A stretch of DNA of 64,000 nt. Source: Actinoplanes auranticolor (lineage in GTDB: Bacteria; Actinomycetota; Actinomycetes; Mycobacteriales; Micromonosporaceae). The DNA lies in NCBI RefSeq assembly GCF_018332655.1, contig NZ_BOQL01000044.1, forward strand, positions 1-64,000, in the 5' to 3' direction. Positions 1 through 8,468 of the stretch are shown in pieces (position 1 is the first letter of the stretch; each line of letters opens with the position of its first letter). The position numbers were made by a program, and so were the translations under genes. Under the pieces are notes generated by a model, which saw nothing but the letters and a program-made list of their open reading frames with translations, ran no database searches and was not told the DNA's origin.

Positions 1-20
1 CAGTGCCGCCCAGCCGTACC

Positions 21-599
21 TCACGGGACCTTCGGCCCCCCGGGTCGCGGGCCGAGCAGGTACTGCCGCACGGTCGGGGCGAGCCAGGAGATGAGGTCGG
101 CCCGGTCCATCGCGACCACGGGCGGAAGCTCCAGCACGTACCGGCACAGCGCCAGCCCGAGCACCTGGCTCGCCACCAGTCCCGCCCGGGTGTGCGGCTC
201 GTCCGGGGCCAGCCGCTCGGCCAGCGGCCCCAGCTGGGTCGCGAAGATCTGCCGCATGCGCTCGGCGGCCGCCGGGTTGGTCACGCCGGCGCGCAGCAAA
301 GCCATCAGCGTCTCGTCGCCCTCCCAGCGGTCGAGGAAGTGCCCCACCAGCACGGCCGGGATCTCTTCCTCCGGTACGCCGGACAGCGCCGGCAGCCGCA
401 GGTCGAACTCCGCTGCCGCGGCGAACAGGCGTTCCTTGTTGCCGTAGTAGCGCATCACCATCGACGGATCGATCTCCGCGTCCGCCGCGATCGCCCGGAT
501 GGTGGCCCGCTCGTACCCGTCGGCGGCGAACCGCTCCCGGGCCGCCCGCAGGATCGCCGCCCGGGTGCCGTCGGACCGCCGTGGCCGTTCTTCGCTCAT
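21..599 (-). CDS. TetR family transcriptional repressor
   Basis: A 192-residue DNA-binding regulator. Residues about 11-60 form the TetR N-terminal helix-turn-helix (TRAAILRAARERFAADGY, then IRAIAADAEIDPSMVMRYYGNKERLF), and the rest is the all-helical ligand-binding and dimerisation part. I start at the ATG at 599 because the HTH begins right after it; an in-frame start at 674 would run through the operator cluster. It is divergent from an FAD monooxygenase, and the 98 bases between them hold repeated CAACA-N2-TGTTG palindromes, so it most likely represses itself and the monooxygenase until an aromatic or antibiotic-like ligand appears. The ligand cannot be told from sequence. Confidence 0.92.
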   Translation of the reverse strand: MSEERPRRSDGTRAAILRAARERFAADGYERATIRAIAADAEIDPSMVMRYYGNKERLFAAAAEFDLRLPALSGVPEEEIPAVLVGHFLDRWEGDETLMALLRAGVTNPAAAERMRQIFATQLGPLAERLAPDEPHTRAGLVASQVLGLALCRYVLELPPVVAMDRADLISWLAPTVRQYLLGPRPGGPKVP

Positions 600-601
600 G
601 C

Positions 602-670
602 CAACAAGTGTAGGCCAACACATGTTGACCCGCACGGCCCCGAGGGCTACCTTCAGGTCAACAGATGTTG
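602..670. promoter_or_regulatory. Clustered TetR operators between divergent genes
   Basis: Two perfect inverted repeats with arms CAACA/TGTTG and a 2-base spacer lie at 616-627 and 659-670. A third copy with one arm mismatch (CAACA-AG-TGTAG) lies at 602-613, directly against the first. An isolated GTTGGC half-site follows at 681. The copies sit just upstream of the TetR start and the monooxygenase start, the usual place for autoregulatory TetR sites. Binding by this TetR is inferred from position and symmetry. Confidence 0.6.
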
Positions 671-697
671 GCAAACGAACGTTGGCAGGTGACTCCG

Positions 698-1906
698 ATG
701 CTCCCCGCTACCACCGATGTCCTGATCGTCGGCGCTGGACCCGTGGGCCTGGCCACGGCCGCCGCTCTCACCGGAGCCGGGGTCGGCGTCACGGTCGTCG
801 ACCGCGCCGCGACCGCCGCGCACACCAGCCGGGCCGCCGTCGTGCACGCCCACACTCTCGAGGTGCTCGACCGCATCGGCGCCGCGGCACCGCTGGCCGC
901 CGCCGGTATCCCGGCGCCGCGCTTCACCATCCGCGACCGCGACCGCACCCTCGTCCCGATCGCGTTCGACGGCCTGCCCACCCGCTTCCCGTACGCGCTG
1001 ATGGTGCCGCAGTCCACCACCGAGGCCGTGCTCCACGACCGGCTGGTGGCCGCCGGCGGCCGGGTCCTGCGCGGTTACGAGGCGGTCGGCCTCACCGGCG
1101 GCACGGTGACCTTCGCCAACGGCGAGAGCGTGACCGCCCGCTACGTGGTCGCCGCCGACGGCATGCACAGCACGATCCGCCGGCTGGCCGGCATCGGCTT
1201 CGGCGATCCGTCCACCGGCGGCGAGTCGTTCACCCTCGCCGACGTACGGGTCGACGGCGGACCGGCCCGCGACGAGGTAGTCCTGTACTTCTCCGGCTCC
1301 GGCATGCTCGTCTGGGCGCCGCTGCCCGACGGCACCGTGCGGATCGTGGCCGCCGTCGACGACGCCCCCGAGCATCCCGACATCGCCTACGCGCAGTCGC
1401 TGCTGGACCAGCGCGGGCCGGCCCGCTCCCCCGCGCACGTCACCGAGGTGGTCTGGGGCTCACGGTTCCGCGTCCATCACCGCGTCGCGGACAGCTTCCG
1501 CGCCGGCGCCGTGCTGCTCGCCGGCGACGCCGGCCACGTGCACAGCCCGGCCGGCGGCCAGGGCATGAACCTAGGGCTCAAGGACGGCCTCGCGCTGGCC
1601 GACGCCCTCACCGAGGCGTTGCGCTCCGGCTCCGAGGCACCCCTGGACCGGTACGCGGCCGAGCGCCGTCCCGTGGCCAGGGCCGTGGTCGGTTTCGCCT
1701 CGCAGCTGACCCGGCTGGCCACCGTGCCGGCACCGCTGCGCCCGGTGCGCAACGCGCTGCTGTCCACGCTCGCCCGCGTCCCGGCGTTCCGCCGCCGGCT
1801 GGCGTACCGGCTCTCCGGCCTCGACCAGCGCCGCGCCGGGCGGGCGGTTGGGGAACAATCGCAGCATGGAACCGAGCGAACCGGCCACCGAGCCGCACGC
1901 ACGTGA
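698..1906 (+). CDS. FAD-dependent aromatic-ring monooxygenase
   Basis: A flavoprotein hydroxylase of the p-hydroxybenzoate/pentachlorophenol monooxygenase class, about 402 residues. It has all three class marks: the N-terminal dinucleotide fold VGAGPVGLATA, the central DG motif in VVAADGMHSTIRR, and the C-terminal GD motif LLAGDAGHVHSPAGGQG that binds the FAD ribityl chain. The enzyme should use NAD(P)H and O2 to hydroxylate a small aromatic or polyketide-like substrate in the cytoplasm. An ATG at 665 is in frame but lies inside an operator, so I prefer the ATG at 698, preceded by GGCAGG. Its last 41 bases overlap the next gene. Divergence from a TetR gene suggests ligand-induced expression, as for antibiotic-inactivating monooxygenases; the substrate is unknown. 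Confidence 0.88.
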   Translation: MLPATTDVLIVGAGPVGLATAAALTGAGVGVTVVDRAATAAHTSRAAVVHAHTLEVLDRIGAAAPLAAAGIPAPRFTIRDRDRTLVPIAFDGLPTRFPYALMVPQSTTEAVLHDRLVAAGGRVLRGYEAVGLTGGTVTFANGESVTARYVVAADGMHSTIRRLAGIGFGDPSTGGESFTLADVRVDGGPARDEVVLYFSGSGMLVWAPLPDGTVRIVAAVDDAPEHPDIAYAQSLLDQRGPARSPAHVTEVVWGSRFRVHHRVADSFRAGAVLLAGDAGHVHSPAGGQGMNLGLKDGLALADALTEALRSGSEAPLDRYAAERRPVARAVVGFASQLTRLATVPAPLRPVRNALLSTLARVPAFRRRLAYRLSGLDQRRAGRAVGEQSQHGTERTGHRAART

Positions 1907-2375
1907 TCGGGACGCCGCCGGTCGGCCCCGCAACGCCCGGCCCCGCGACGGGCTGGGCCGGCCGCTGCCCAAGGGGATGCCCGGCGTGCCGACCACGCCC
2001 GACGACCTGATCCTGCCGCCCGACGAGGCGCTGCGCGAGGCCCAGCGCCTGCTCGACGCCGGGCGGCCGTTCCACGCCCACGAGGTGCTCGAGGGGGCCT
2101 GGAAGGCGTCCGGCCCGGCCGAGCGGGAGTTCTGGCGGGGCATGGCGCAGCTCGCCGTGGGTCTGACGCACGCCCGGCGCGGCAACACCGGGGGCGCGGC
2201 CCGGCTGCTGCGGCGATCGGCGGACCGGATCGAGCCCTACGCCGCGGCACCGCCGTACGGCGTACCCGTGGCGGCGCTGACCGCCTGGGCGCGCAGCACG
2301 GCGCAGCTCATCGACGGTGCCGGCGGCCTGTCCGAGCAGGCGCTGACGCCGGACCTGCTCGCCTCCGGCTCCTGA
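1866..2375 (+). CDS. DUF309 domain-containing protein
   Basis: A 169-residue protein with the DUF309 helical core: FHAHEVLEGAWKASGP, then FWRGMAQLAVGLTHARRGN and GAARLLRRSADRI. The conserved His, Glu, Trp and the RGN turn are all present. The family is common in actinomycetes, Bacillus and cyanobacteria and has no established biochemical role. I start at the ATG at 1866 with GGGGA about 11 bases upstream; a TTG at 1848 is possible. The gene overlaps the monooxygenase by 41 bases, so they are probably co-transcribed, though a functional link is not obvious. The N-terminal ~45 residues are charged and proline-rich and likely disordered. Confidence 0.85.
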   Translation: MEPSEPATEPHARDRDAAGRPRNARPRDGLGRPLPKGMPGVPTTPDDLILPPDEALREAQRLLDAGRPFHAHEVLEGAWKASGPAEREFWRGMAQLAVGLTHARRGNTGGAARLLRRSADRIEPYAAAPPYGVPVAALTAWARSTAQLIDGAGGLSEQALTPDLLASGS

Positions 2376-2387
2376 CCGCCGCCCGGC

Positions 2388-4097
2388 TCAGAACCGCTCG
2401 AACTTGCTCTCCAGGTCGGGGACGCCGACCTCGCCCCGGTGGTGGCTGACCGCGGGCAGCTTGTTCTCGTTGTGCACGCCCCGCGCGTAGCTGTCATTGG
2501 TCCACCCACCGCCGCGCGCCGGCGCCTGCACGGTCCCGGTCATCACCGGCCGCCGGGCGGAGTCCGTGACGAAGAAGTCCATCAGCTGCTTGAGCTGGGC
2601 GGTCTGCGCGGACATCTGCTCGGCGGTGGCGGCCAGCTCCTCACTGGACGAGGCGGTCTGCTCGGTCACCTTGCCGATCTGCGTCATCGCGACGTTGATC
2701 TGGCGTACCCCGGTGGACTGCTCCCCGCTGGCCGCGGCGATCTCCTGCACCAGGTCGGACGTGCGGATGATGCTCGGGATGATGGTGTTGAGCAGCTCGC
2801 CGGCCCGCTCGGCGGTGTGCACGCTGCCCGTGGCGAGCTCGCTGATCTCCTGGGCCGCGACCTGGCTGCGCTCGGCGAGCTTGCCGACCTCGGTCGCCAC
2901 CACCGCGAAGCCCTTGCCGTGCTCGCCGGCCCGGGCCGCCTCGATGGTGGCGTTGAGCGCCAGCATGTTGGTCTGGAAGGCGATGTCGTCGATGATGCCG
3001 ATCTTACTGGTGATCTCCTTCATCGCGGCCACCGTGCGCTGAACGGCCTCGCCGCCCTCCTGGGCCTCGGCCGCGGCCTTGGCCGCGATGCCCTCGGTGG
3101 CGACCGCGTTCTCACTGTTCTGCGAGATGCCGGCGGTCATCTCCTGCATGCTGCTGGTGGTCTCCTCCACGCTGGCGGCCTGCTCGGTCGCCGCCTGCGA
3201 CAGGCTCTGCGAGGCACCGCTGATCTGGTTGGACGCCGAGTTCAGCTGCGCGGCCGAGTCGACCACCGTGCTGACCGTCTCCCCCAGCCGGTTCATCGCG
3301 CTGTTGAGCGCGGTGCCCATCCGTCCGACCTCGTCGCGACCCCGGACCGTGAGCCGCTGGTCCAGCCGCCCGTCAGCCAGACCGGTGAGGACGTTCACGG
3401 TGTCCCGCAACGGCCGGGCGATCGCCGCGGTGATCAGCTGCACCACGACGAAGGTCACCAGGATCGCGATCACGATGAGGGCGATCAGCAGCATCCGGGA
3501 CGTGTCGTACGCCGACCTCGAGGCGTCCAGAGACGCCTTGGCCTGGCTGTCCTCTTCGTCGGCCAGCCCGTTGATAGCCGTGTCGATGGCCGCCGAGACC
3601 GGCTCCACCTCGGTTCTGCTGACCCGGTTGAACCCGGCGAGGTCGCGCGCCGCGGCGGCCGGCTTCAGCTTCTCCGTCGCGACGGACTTGTACGAGTTCC
3701 ACGAGGTCAGGAAGGTCTGCCCGAAGCCGCCGGCGGCGCTGGGCCGGCCCTGGGAGAAGGTGGTCCAGACGTCGTCGAGGGCCGCGACGGCGGTGTCCAG
3801 CGACCGGTTCGCGTCCGTGGTCTCGGCGGCGTTCTGCGCCATCGCCAGCTTGCGCATGTCGATCCGTACCTGCTTGAAGCCGGCGCTCACGTCGCCGAGG
3901 AGCCGCACGTCGTGCAGGTTGCTGTGGTACAGCTGGTTGAGCCGTTCCTGGGTGTTGCCGAGCCCCACGATGCCGACCAGCCCGACGGTGAGCAGCAGGA
4001 CCCCGGAGACCAGCGCGAGGATGCGCAGTTTCCAGCCGATCGAGATATCGCGGAACGAGAATCCGCTGCGATGCCGCCGCGTTTCCGTCTCGGCCAT
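2388..4097 (-). CDS. Methyl-accepting chemotaxis protein (4HB type)
   Basis: A 569-residue transmembrane chemoreceptor. After a short basic cytoplasmic N-terminus there is a first membrane helix (about residues 23-46), a helical extracytoplasmic four-helix-bundle ligand domain, a second membrane helix (about 200-226), a HAMP linker, and the long cytoplasmic coiled coil. The signalling tip is canonical (IAFQTNMLALNATIEAARAG then GKGFAVVATEV, near residues 365-390). The ATG at 4097 is chosen for its AAAGGGAG ribosome site 8 bases upstream; an ATG at 4157 lacks one. It is divergent from the che operon and is its obvious input receptor. The last ~45 residues form a non-coiled tail rich in Gly, Asn and His without a clear CheR/CheB-tethering pentapeptide. 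The ligand is unknown. Confidence 0.93.
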   Translation of the reverse strand: MAETETRRHRSGFSFRDISIGWKLRILALVSGVLLLTVGLVGIVGLGNTQERLNQLYHSNLHDVRLLGDVSAGFKQVRIDMRKLAMAQNAAETTDANRSLDTAVAALDDVWTTFSQGRPSAAGGFGQTFLTSWNSYKSVATEKLKPAAAARDLAGFNRVSRTEVEPVSAAIDTAINGLADEEDSQAKASLDASRSAYDTSRMLLIALIVIAILVTFVVVQLITAAIARPLRDTVNVLTGLADGRLDQRLTVRGRDEVGRMGTALNSAMNRLGETVSTVVDSAAQLNSASNQISGASQSLSQAATEQAASVEETTSSMQEMTAGISQNSENAVATEGIAAKAAAEAQEGGEAVQRTVAAMKEITSKIGIIDDIAFQTNMLALNATIEAARAGEHGKGFAVVATEVGKLAERSQVAAQEISELATGSVHTAERAGELLNTIIPSIIRTSDLVQEIAAASGEQSTGVRQINVAMTQIGKVTEQTASSSEELAATAEQMSAQTAQLKQLMDFFVTDSARRPVMTGTVQAPARGGGWTNDSYARGVHNENKLPAVSHHRGEVGVPDLESKFERF

Positions 4098-4359
4098 TTC
4101 CAGGCTCCCTTTGTCCCCCGCCTCGCCGCGTGCGGAACTCGCCGCCCACAGCCCCATGACGGGGCCAGCCTATCGGCGCCTGACGAGGGAGAACGCGGAA
4201 TGCGAAGCCCGCCGGAAATGGTTCGCCTAATGCGGACAACGGGCCGGGAAAGGGATGCTGGGAGCAGTCGGGCGCAAGTGCCTGAGCTGCTGCGCGGGCG
4301 AGGTGCGATCTGGTCGAATAGCACCCGTCAGACAGTTCGCTCAGGTGGGAGGACCGGCG

Positions 4360-4974
4360 GTGGCCAGCAATTCCGCGACGTCTGCGGCCGGAACGCGCGG
4401 TGCCGCCGTGGCCGCCGAAACGGCCCGCTACCTGACCTTCACGCTCAACGGCGAGTCGTACGCGCTCGACATCTTCCACGTCAAGGAGATCCTCGAGTAC
4501 CGCAGCCTGACCGTGGTACCGATGATGCCCGACTTCATCCGCGGCGTGATCAACCTGCGCGGGCGCGCCGTGCCCGTCATCGACCTGGCGATCCGCTTCG
4601 CGCGCGGCACCACCACCGTCAAGCGCCGCACCACCATCATCATCGTGCACATCCGCGAGACGGCGCTGCCCGACAACGAGGACGGCACCCCCGCGCTCAC
4701 CGAGTCCGGCGGCGGCCAGGACATCGGCATCCTGGTCGACGCGGTCAACAAGGTGGTCACCCTCGACGAGGGGGCGATGGAACCCGCCCCCGCGTTCGGC
4801 GCCGGCATCCGCGCCGACTACATCAGCGGCATGGCCCGCCGCGACGACGACTTCCTCATCGTGCTGGACGTCAGCCGGGTCCTGTCCATCAGCGACATGG
4901 TCAGCCTGGGCGACCTGGCCCGAGGTGAGACGCCCGCCGACGTCGATGCCGGCACCGTGCCGGAGCCGCGCTGA
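4360..4974 (+). CDS. cheW: Chemotaxis coupling protein CheW
   Basis: A 204-residue scaffold that couples chemoreceptors to the CheA kinase. The CheW SH3-like fold is evident: YLTFTLNGESYALDIFHVKEIL, then the conserved strand FIRGVINLRGRAVPVIDLAIRF with the NLRG turn, and GILVDAVNKVVTL. The chosen GTG at 4360 has GGGAGG 7 bases upstream; the open frame extends to 4255 but that part has no CheW similarity. Relative to E. coli CheW (167 residues) it has an inserted acidic loop near residues 105-120 (LPDNEDGTPALTESGGGQD) and a ~20-residue Ala/Thr-rich N-terminus. First gene of the che operon; its stop overlaps the cheR start by one base (TGATG). The 262-base divergent gap before it must hold both promoters, but I see no convincing consensus. 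Confidence 0.93.
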   Translation: MASNSATSAAGTRGAAVAAETARYLTFTLNGESYALDIFHVKEILEYRSLTVVPMMPDFIRGVINLRGRAVPVIDLAIRFARGTTTVKRRTTIIIVHIRETALPDNEDGTPALTESGGGQDIGILVDAVNKVVTLDEGAMEPAPAFGAGIRADYISGMARRDDDFLIVLDVSRVLSISDMVSLGDLARGETPADVDAGTVPEPR

Positions 4975-5816
4975 TGCTGCCGCTCGCGGCCGTCCGCAAG
5001 CTCACCGGCGAACAGTTCCGCCAGCTCACCGGCCTCTTGCACGAGCACACCGGGATCGCGCTGACGCCGGGCAAGGAGGCACTGGTGGCCGGCCGGCTCG
5101 ACAAGCGGATCCGGCAGCTGGGGCTGGGCGGCTACGGCGAGTACGTCGCCCTGCTGCGCGACGGCCGCGACGAGGTCGAGCTGCACCGGATGATCAACCT
5201 GCTCACCACGAACGAGACGTTCTTCTTCCGGGAGCCACGGCACTTCGAGTTCCTGAGCCGGACCGTCGTACCGGCCCGCAACTCCGGCCGGGCGCTGCGG
5301 ATGTGGAGTGCGGCCAGCTCCACCGGCGAGGAGGCGTACACCGCCGCGATGGTGCTGGGCGACGCGCTGCCACCGGCGCAGTGGGAGATCGTCGGCAGCG
5401 ACATCTCCACCGAGGTGGTGGAGACGGCCCGCAAGGCGCTCTACCCGATCGACGCCGCCGAGCGGATCCCGCCGCCGCTGCTGCGGCGGTACTGCCTGCG
5501 GGGCCGCGAGGAGTACCAGGGCCTGCTGACGATCTGCCGGGAGCTGCGGGCCCGCGTGGAGTTCCACTGCCTCAACCTCATGGAGGACTTCCGCCGGCTC
5601 GGCCGCTTCGACGTCATCTTCCTGCGCAACGTGATGATCTACTTCGACCTCGCGACCAAGCGCGACCTCGTGCGCCGGATGCAGGATGTGCTCCTGCCCG
5701 GCGGCTTCCTGGTCATCGGCAGCTCCGAGTCGCTCAACGCGATCCCGTCGGAGCTGCGGATGGTCGAACCGTCGATCTACCGGCTCGCCGGCCCGGCGGC
5801 GGTGGGCCGTGCGTGA
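4974..5816 (+). CDS. cheR: Chemoreceptor methyltransferase CheR
   Basis: A 280-residue SAM-dependent methyltransferase that methylates receptor glutamates during adaptation. It has the N-terminal helical CheR domain (residues ~5-70, TGIALTPGKEALVAGRLDKR, LLTTNETFFFREP), then the Rossmann-type SAM domain with WSAASSTGEEAYTAAMVLGD and the FDVIFLRNVMIYFD stretch typical of the family, ending in LVIGSSESL. Length matches classical CheR (about 280). There is no C-terminal TPR extension. It starts on the ATG sharing an A with the cheW stop, and its 3' end overlaps cheD by 8 bases, so translation is coupled. It opposes CheB in setting receptor methylation. Confidence 0.95.
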   Translation: MLPLAAVRKLTGEQFRQLTGLLHEHTGIALTPGKEALVAGRLDKRIRQLGLGGYGEYVALLRDGRDEVELHRMINLLTTNETFFFREPRHFEFLSRTVVPARNSGRALRMWSAASSTGEEAYTAAMVLGDALPPAQWEIVGSDISTEVVETARKALYPIDAAERIPPPLLRRYCLRGREEYQGLLTICRELRARVEFHCLNLMEDFRRLGRFDVIFLRNVMIYFDLATKRDLVRRMQDVLLPGGFLVIGSSESLNAIPSELRMVEPSIYRLAGPAAVGRA

Positions 5817-6333
5817 GCCCGCCGACGTGCACCTGCATCCCGGCGACTTCCGCTTCGCCGGTAACGGCATCCGCATGCACACCCTGCTCGGCTCGTGCGT
5901 GGCGATCACCGTATGGCATCCGGACCGGCGGATCGGCGGGATGTGCCACTACCTGCTGCCGGGCCGGGACCCCGCCGGCGCCGGGCCCGGCCTGGACGGA
6001 CGGTACGCCGAGGACGCCGTGGTCATGTTCCGCCGGGAGACGGACCGGCACCGCACCCACCCGGGCGAATACGTGGTCAAGGTCTTCGGCGGCGCGGACC
6101 AGTTCCCGGGCCTCGCCGGCCCGCAGCCCAGCATCGCGGACCAGAACGCCCGCGCGTGCCTGGCGCTGCTGGCCGCGCACGGTTTCACGGTGACCACCCG
6201 CCAGCTCGGCGGCCAGGGCTCCCGGCGGCTCATCTTCGAGCTCGCCACCGGCCACGTGTGGCTGCGTACCCTGCACGCCCTGGACGAGCGGGCCGGCGCG
6301 CACGCGGGCCCACGGCCGGCGGTGCGGTCATGA
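5809..6333 (+). CDS. cheD: Chemoreceptor glutamine deamidase CheD
   Basis: A 174-residue amidohydrolase that deamidates receptor glutamines to glutamates and, in Bacillus and Thermotoga, pairs with the phosphatase CheC. The catalytic Cys is C30 in HTLLGSCVAITVW and the His is H47 in GGMCHYLLP, 17 residues apart exactly as in Thermotoga CheD (C27/H44). The conserved KVFGGADQFP segment is also present. GTG at 5809 overlaps the cheR stop. No cheC or cheX gene follows in this window, so CheD lacks its usual partner here. The 3' end overlaps cheB by ATGA, giving translational coupling. Confidence 0.93.
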   Translation: MREPADVHLHPGDFRFAGNGIRMHTLLGSCVAITVWHPDRRIGGMCHYLLPGRDPAGAGPGLDGRYAEDAVVMFRRETDRHRTHPGEYVVKVFGGADQFPGLAGPQPSIADQNARACLALLAAHGFTVTTRQLGGQGSRRLIFELATGHVWLRTLHALDERAGAHAGPRPAVRS

Positions 6334-7415
6334 CCGGCGCGCACGGTGCCGCGGCCGCCCGGACCCGGGTGCTGATCGTCGACGACTCGGCCGTGGTGCG
6401 CCAGGTGCTGGCCGCCCGGTTGCGCGACAGCCCCGGGATCGAGGTCATCGGCGCGGTGCCGGACCCGATCTTCGCGATGGAACACATGAACCGGTCCTGG
6501 CCGGACGTCGTGGTGCTGGACATCGAGATGCCCCGGATGGACGGGCTCACCTTCCTCCACAAGATCATGTCGGTGCGGCCCACGCCGGTGGTGATCTGCT
6601 CGACCCTGACCCGCCGGGGTGCCGAGACCACCATGGAGGCGCTCGCCGCCGGCGCCGCCGCGGTGATCGCCAAACCGGCCACCGGGCTGAAGAAGTTCAT
6701 GGAGGACGACTCCGGCGCCCTCGTGGCCGCGATCCGGGCCGCCGCGGCCAGCAACGCGAGCCGGCTGCGGCCGGTGGCGCGCGTCCCGGCCTACACGGCT
6801 CCGCCGCCGGCTGTGGGCTCCGGCGTCGCCGCGGGAACCCCCGTGACCGGCACCGAGCGGGTGGTGGCGGTGGGTACGTCCACCGGCGGCACCCAGGCGC
6901 TCGAGGTGGTGCTGCCCGCCCTGCCGGCCGGCTGCCCCGGCATCGTGCTCGTGCAGCACATGCCGCCCAAGTTCACCGCCGCCTTCGCCGAGCGGCTCGA
7001 CGCCATGTGCCGGGTCCGGATCCGCGAGGCCCAGGACGGCGATCCGGTGCTCCCCGGCCAGGTGCTGGTGGCACCCGGCGGGCGGCACATGGAGCTGCGC
7101 CGCCAGGACCCGGGCTACCGCGTACGGGTCTTCGACGGGCCGCCGGTCAACCGGCACATCCCCTCGGTGGACGTGCTGTTCCGGTCGGTGGCCAAGGTGG
7201 CCGGGCGCAACGCCGTCGGCGTCATCATGACCGGGATGGGCGACGACGGCGCCCGGGGCCTGCTGGAGATGCACCGGGCCGGGGCCTACACCGTCGCGCA
7301 GGACGAGGCCACCTGCGTCGTGCACGGCATGCCGCGCGAGGCCGTCCGGCTCGGGGCCGTCGACCGGGAGAGCCCGCTGGGCTCGATCGCGGAGGTGATC
7401 CACCATCATGGTTGA
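6330..7415 (+). CDS. cheB: Protein-glutamate methylesterase CheB
   Basis: A 361-residue two-domain adaptation enzyme. The N-terminal receiver domain (residues ~12-130) has the DD pair (D18, D19) and phosphoacceptor D64 in VVVLDIEMPRMDG. A Pro/Ala/Val linker leads to the methylesterase domain (residues ~170-360) with the serine motif VAVGTSTGGTQAL, the histidine in IVLVQHMPPKFTAAFA and the aspartate in GVIMTGMGDDGARG. CheA phosphorylation of D64 should activate removal of methyl groups from receptors. Its start overlaps the cheD stop by 4 bases and its end overlaps the next gene by 8. Confidence 0.95.
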   Translation: MTGAHGAAAARTRVLIVDDSAVVRQVLAARLRDSPGIEVIGAVPDPIFAMEHMNRSWPDVVVLDIEMPRMDGLTFLHKIMSVRPTPVVICSTLTRRGAETTMEALAAGAAAVIAKPATGLKKFMEDDSGALVAAIRAAAASNASRLRPVARVPAYTAPPPAVGSGVAAGTPVTGTERVVAVGTSTGGTQALEVVLPALPAGCPGIVLVQHMPPKFTAAFAERLDAMCRVRIREAQDGDPVLPGQVLVAPGGRHMELRRQDPGYRVRVFDGPPVNRHIPSVDVLFRSVAKVAGRNAVGVIMTGMGDDGARGLLEMHRAGAYTVAQDEATCVVHGMPREAVRLGAVDRESPLGSIAEVIHHHG

Positions 7416-8460
7416 ACTCATCGGCATCGTCGTGGCGCTGCTCGCCGGGGCCGCAGGCGGTTACGGGTACGCCCGCAGCCGCGGCGCGCAGCCCCCGGCC
7501 GGTGGCGGGTCACCGGAGCTGACGCCGGACGACCCGCTGCGGGGCATGACCGAGTTCGCCGGGGCGGTGGCACCGGTCTGGTCGGCCCAGATCGACTCCT
7601 CCCGCGTGCAGATGGAGTCGGCGGTCGGCCAGCTGGCCGAGAAGTTCGCCGGCATCGTCGACAACCTGGACTCGGTGCTGGCCACCTCGTCCGGTGCGCT
7701 GCACGACGAGAACGCGGTGGCCTTCGACCGCAGCCGCCGGCGCCTCGGCGAGGTCGTCGGCACGCTCAACCACGCCCTCACCGCCAAACGGGCGGCGCTG
7801 GAGGAGCTGCAGACCCTGCTGGAGCTCAACGACGAGCTGCGGCAGATGTCCGGCGAGGTCACCCGGATCGCCGCGCAGACCAACCTGCTGGCGCTCAACG
7901 CGGCCATCGAGGCCGCCCGGGTCGGCACGGCGGGCGCCGCCTTCGGCGTGGTGGCCCTGGAGGTCCGCGAGCTGGCCGAACGCTCGCACAGCACCAGCGA
8001 ACGCATCTCGGCCAAGGTCGAGGGGGTCGCCTCGGCGATCGGCTCGGTGCTGGCCAGCGCCCGGGACAGCGCCGGACGCGAGGACCAGGCGGTGACCTAC
8101 GCCAACGAGGAAGTGCAGGCGGTCCTGGAGGATCTGCGCACGGTGCTCTCGGGCCTGCAGGACTCCTCGGCCGAGCTGGAGCAGGCCGCGGTCGGCATCC
8201 GCACGGACATCGGCCAGTCGCTGGTCAACCTGCAGTTCCAGGACCGGGTCGGGCAGATCCTGGAGCACCTGCGGGACAGCATCGACCAGTTCCCCGGCGT
8301 CGTGGCCGAGGCCGGCGAACAGGCCGGGCAGGGCCGGCCGCTGGACCCGCAGGCGCTGCTGGACACGCTCGCGGCGAACTACACGATGGCCGAGGAACGC
8401 GAGGCCCACAAGTCCGGGGCGCTCGCGGCGCCGTCCGCATCCGAAATCACGTTCTTCTAG
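7408..8460 (+). CDS. Receptor-like signalling protein with CheZ-like motif
   Basis: A 350-residue protein with one N-terminal membrane helix (residues ~4-23) and no extracytoplasmic sensor domain. The cytoplasmic part keeps a chemoreceptor signalling tip (RIAAQTNLLALNAAIEAAR, residues ~150-170), but the return strand is altered: the usual GEQGKGFAVVA reads GTAGAAFGVVA. Further on is LQFQDRVGQILEHLRDSI, where D279 and Q283 line up with catalytic D143 and Q147 of CheZ (FQDLTGQVIK). No CheZ, CheC or CheX is encoded nearby, and this gene lies directly before cheY. It may therefore be a receptor-derived CheY-P phosphatase or phosphate sink; that role is an inference. Similar single-helix proteins are usually annotated simply as methyl-accepting proteins. 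It overlaps cheB by 8 bases. Confidence 0.8.
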   Translation: MVELIGIVVALLAGAAGGYGYARSRGAQPPAGGGSPELTPDDPLRGMTEFAGAVAPVWSAQIDSSRVQMESAVGQLAEKFAGIVDNLDSVLATSSGALHDENAVAFDRSRRRLGEVVGTLNHALTAKRAALEELQTLLELNDELRQMSGEVTRIAAQTNLLALNAAIEAARVGTAGAAFGVVALEVRELAERSHSTSERISAKVEGVASAIGSVLASARDSAGREDQAVTYANEEVQAVLEDLRTVLSGLQDSSAELEQAAVGIRTDIGQSLVNLQFQDRVGQILEHLRDSIDQFPGVVAEAGEQAGQGRPLDPQALLDTLAANYTMAEEREAHKSGALAAPSASEITFF

Positions 8461-8468
8461 GGGAGACG

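Noticed and set aside
5895..6329. N-terminal extension of the CheB frame
   Set aside because: It overlaps cheD entirely and has no receiver-domain similarity; the ATGA overlap at 6330 is the coupled start.
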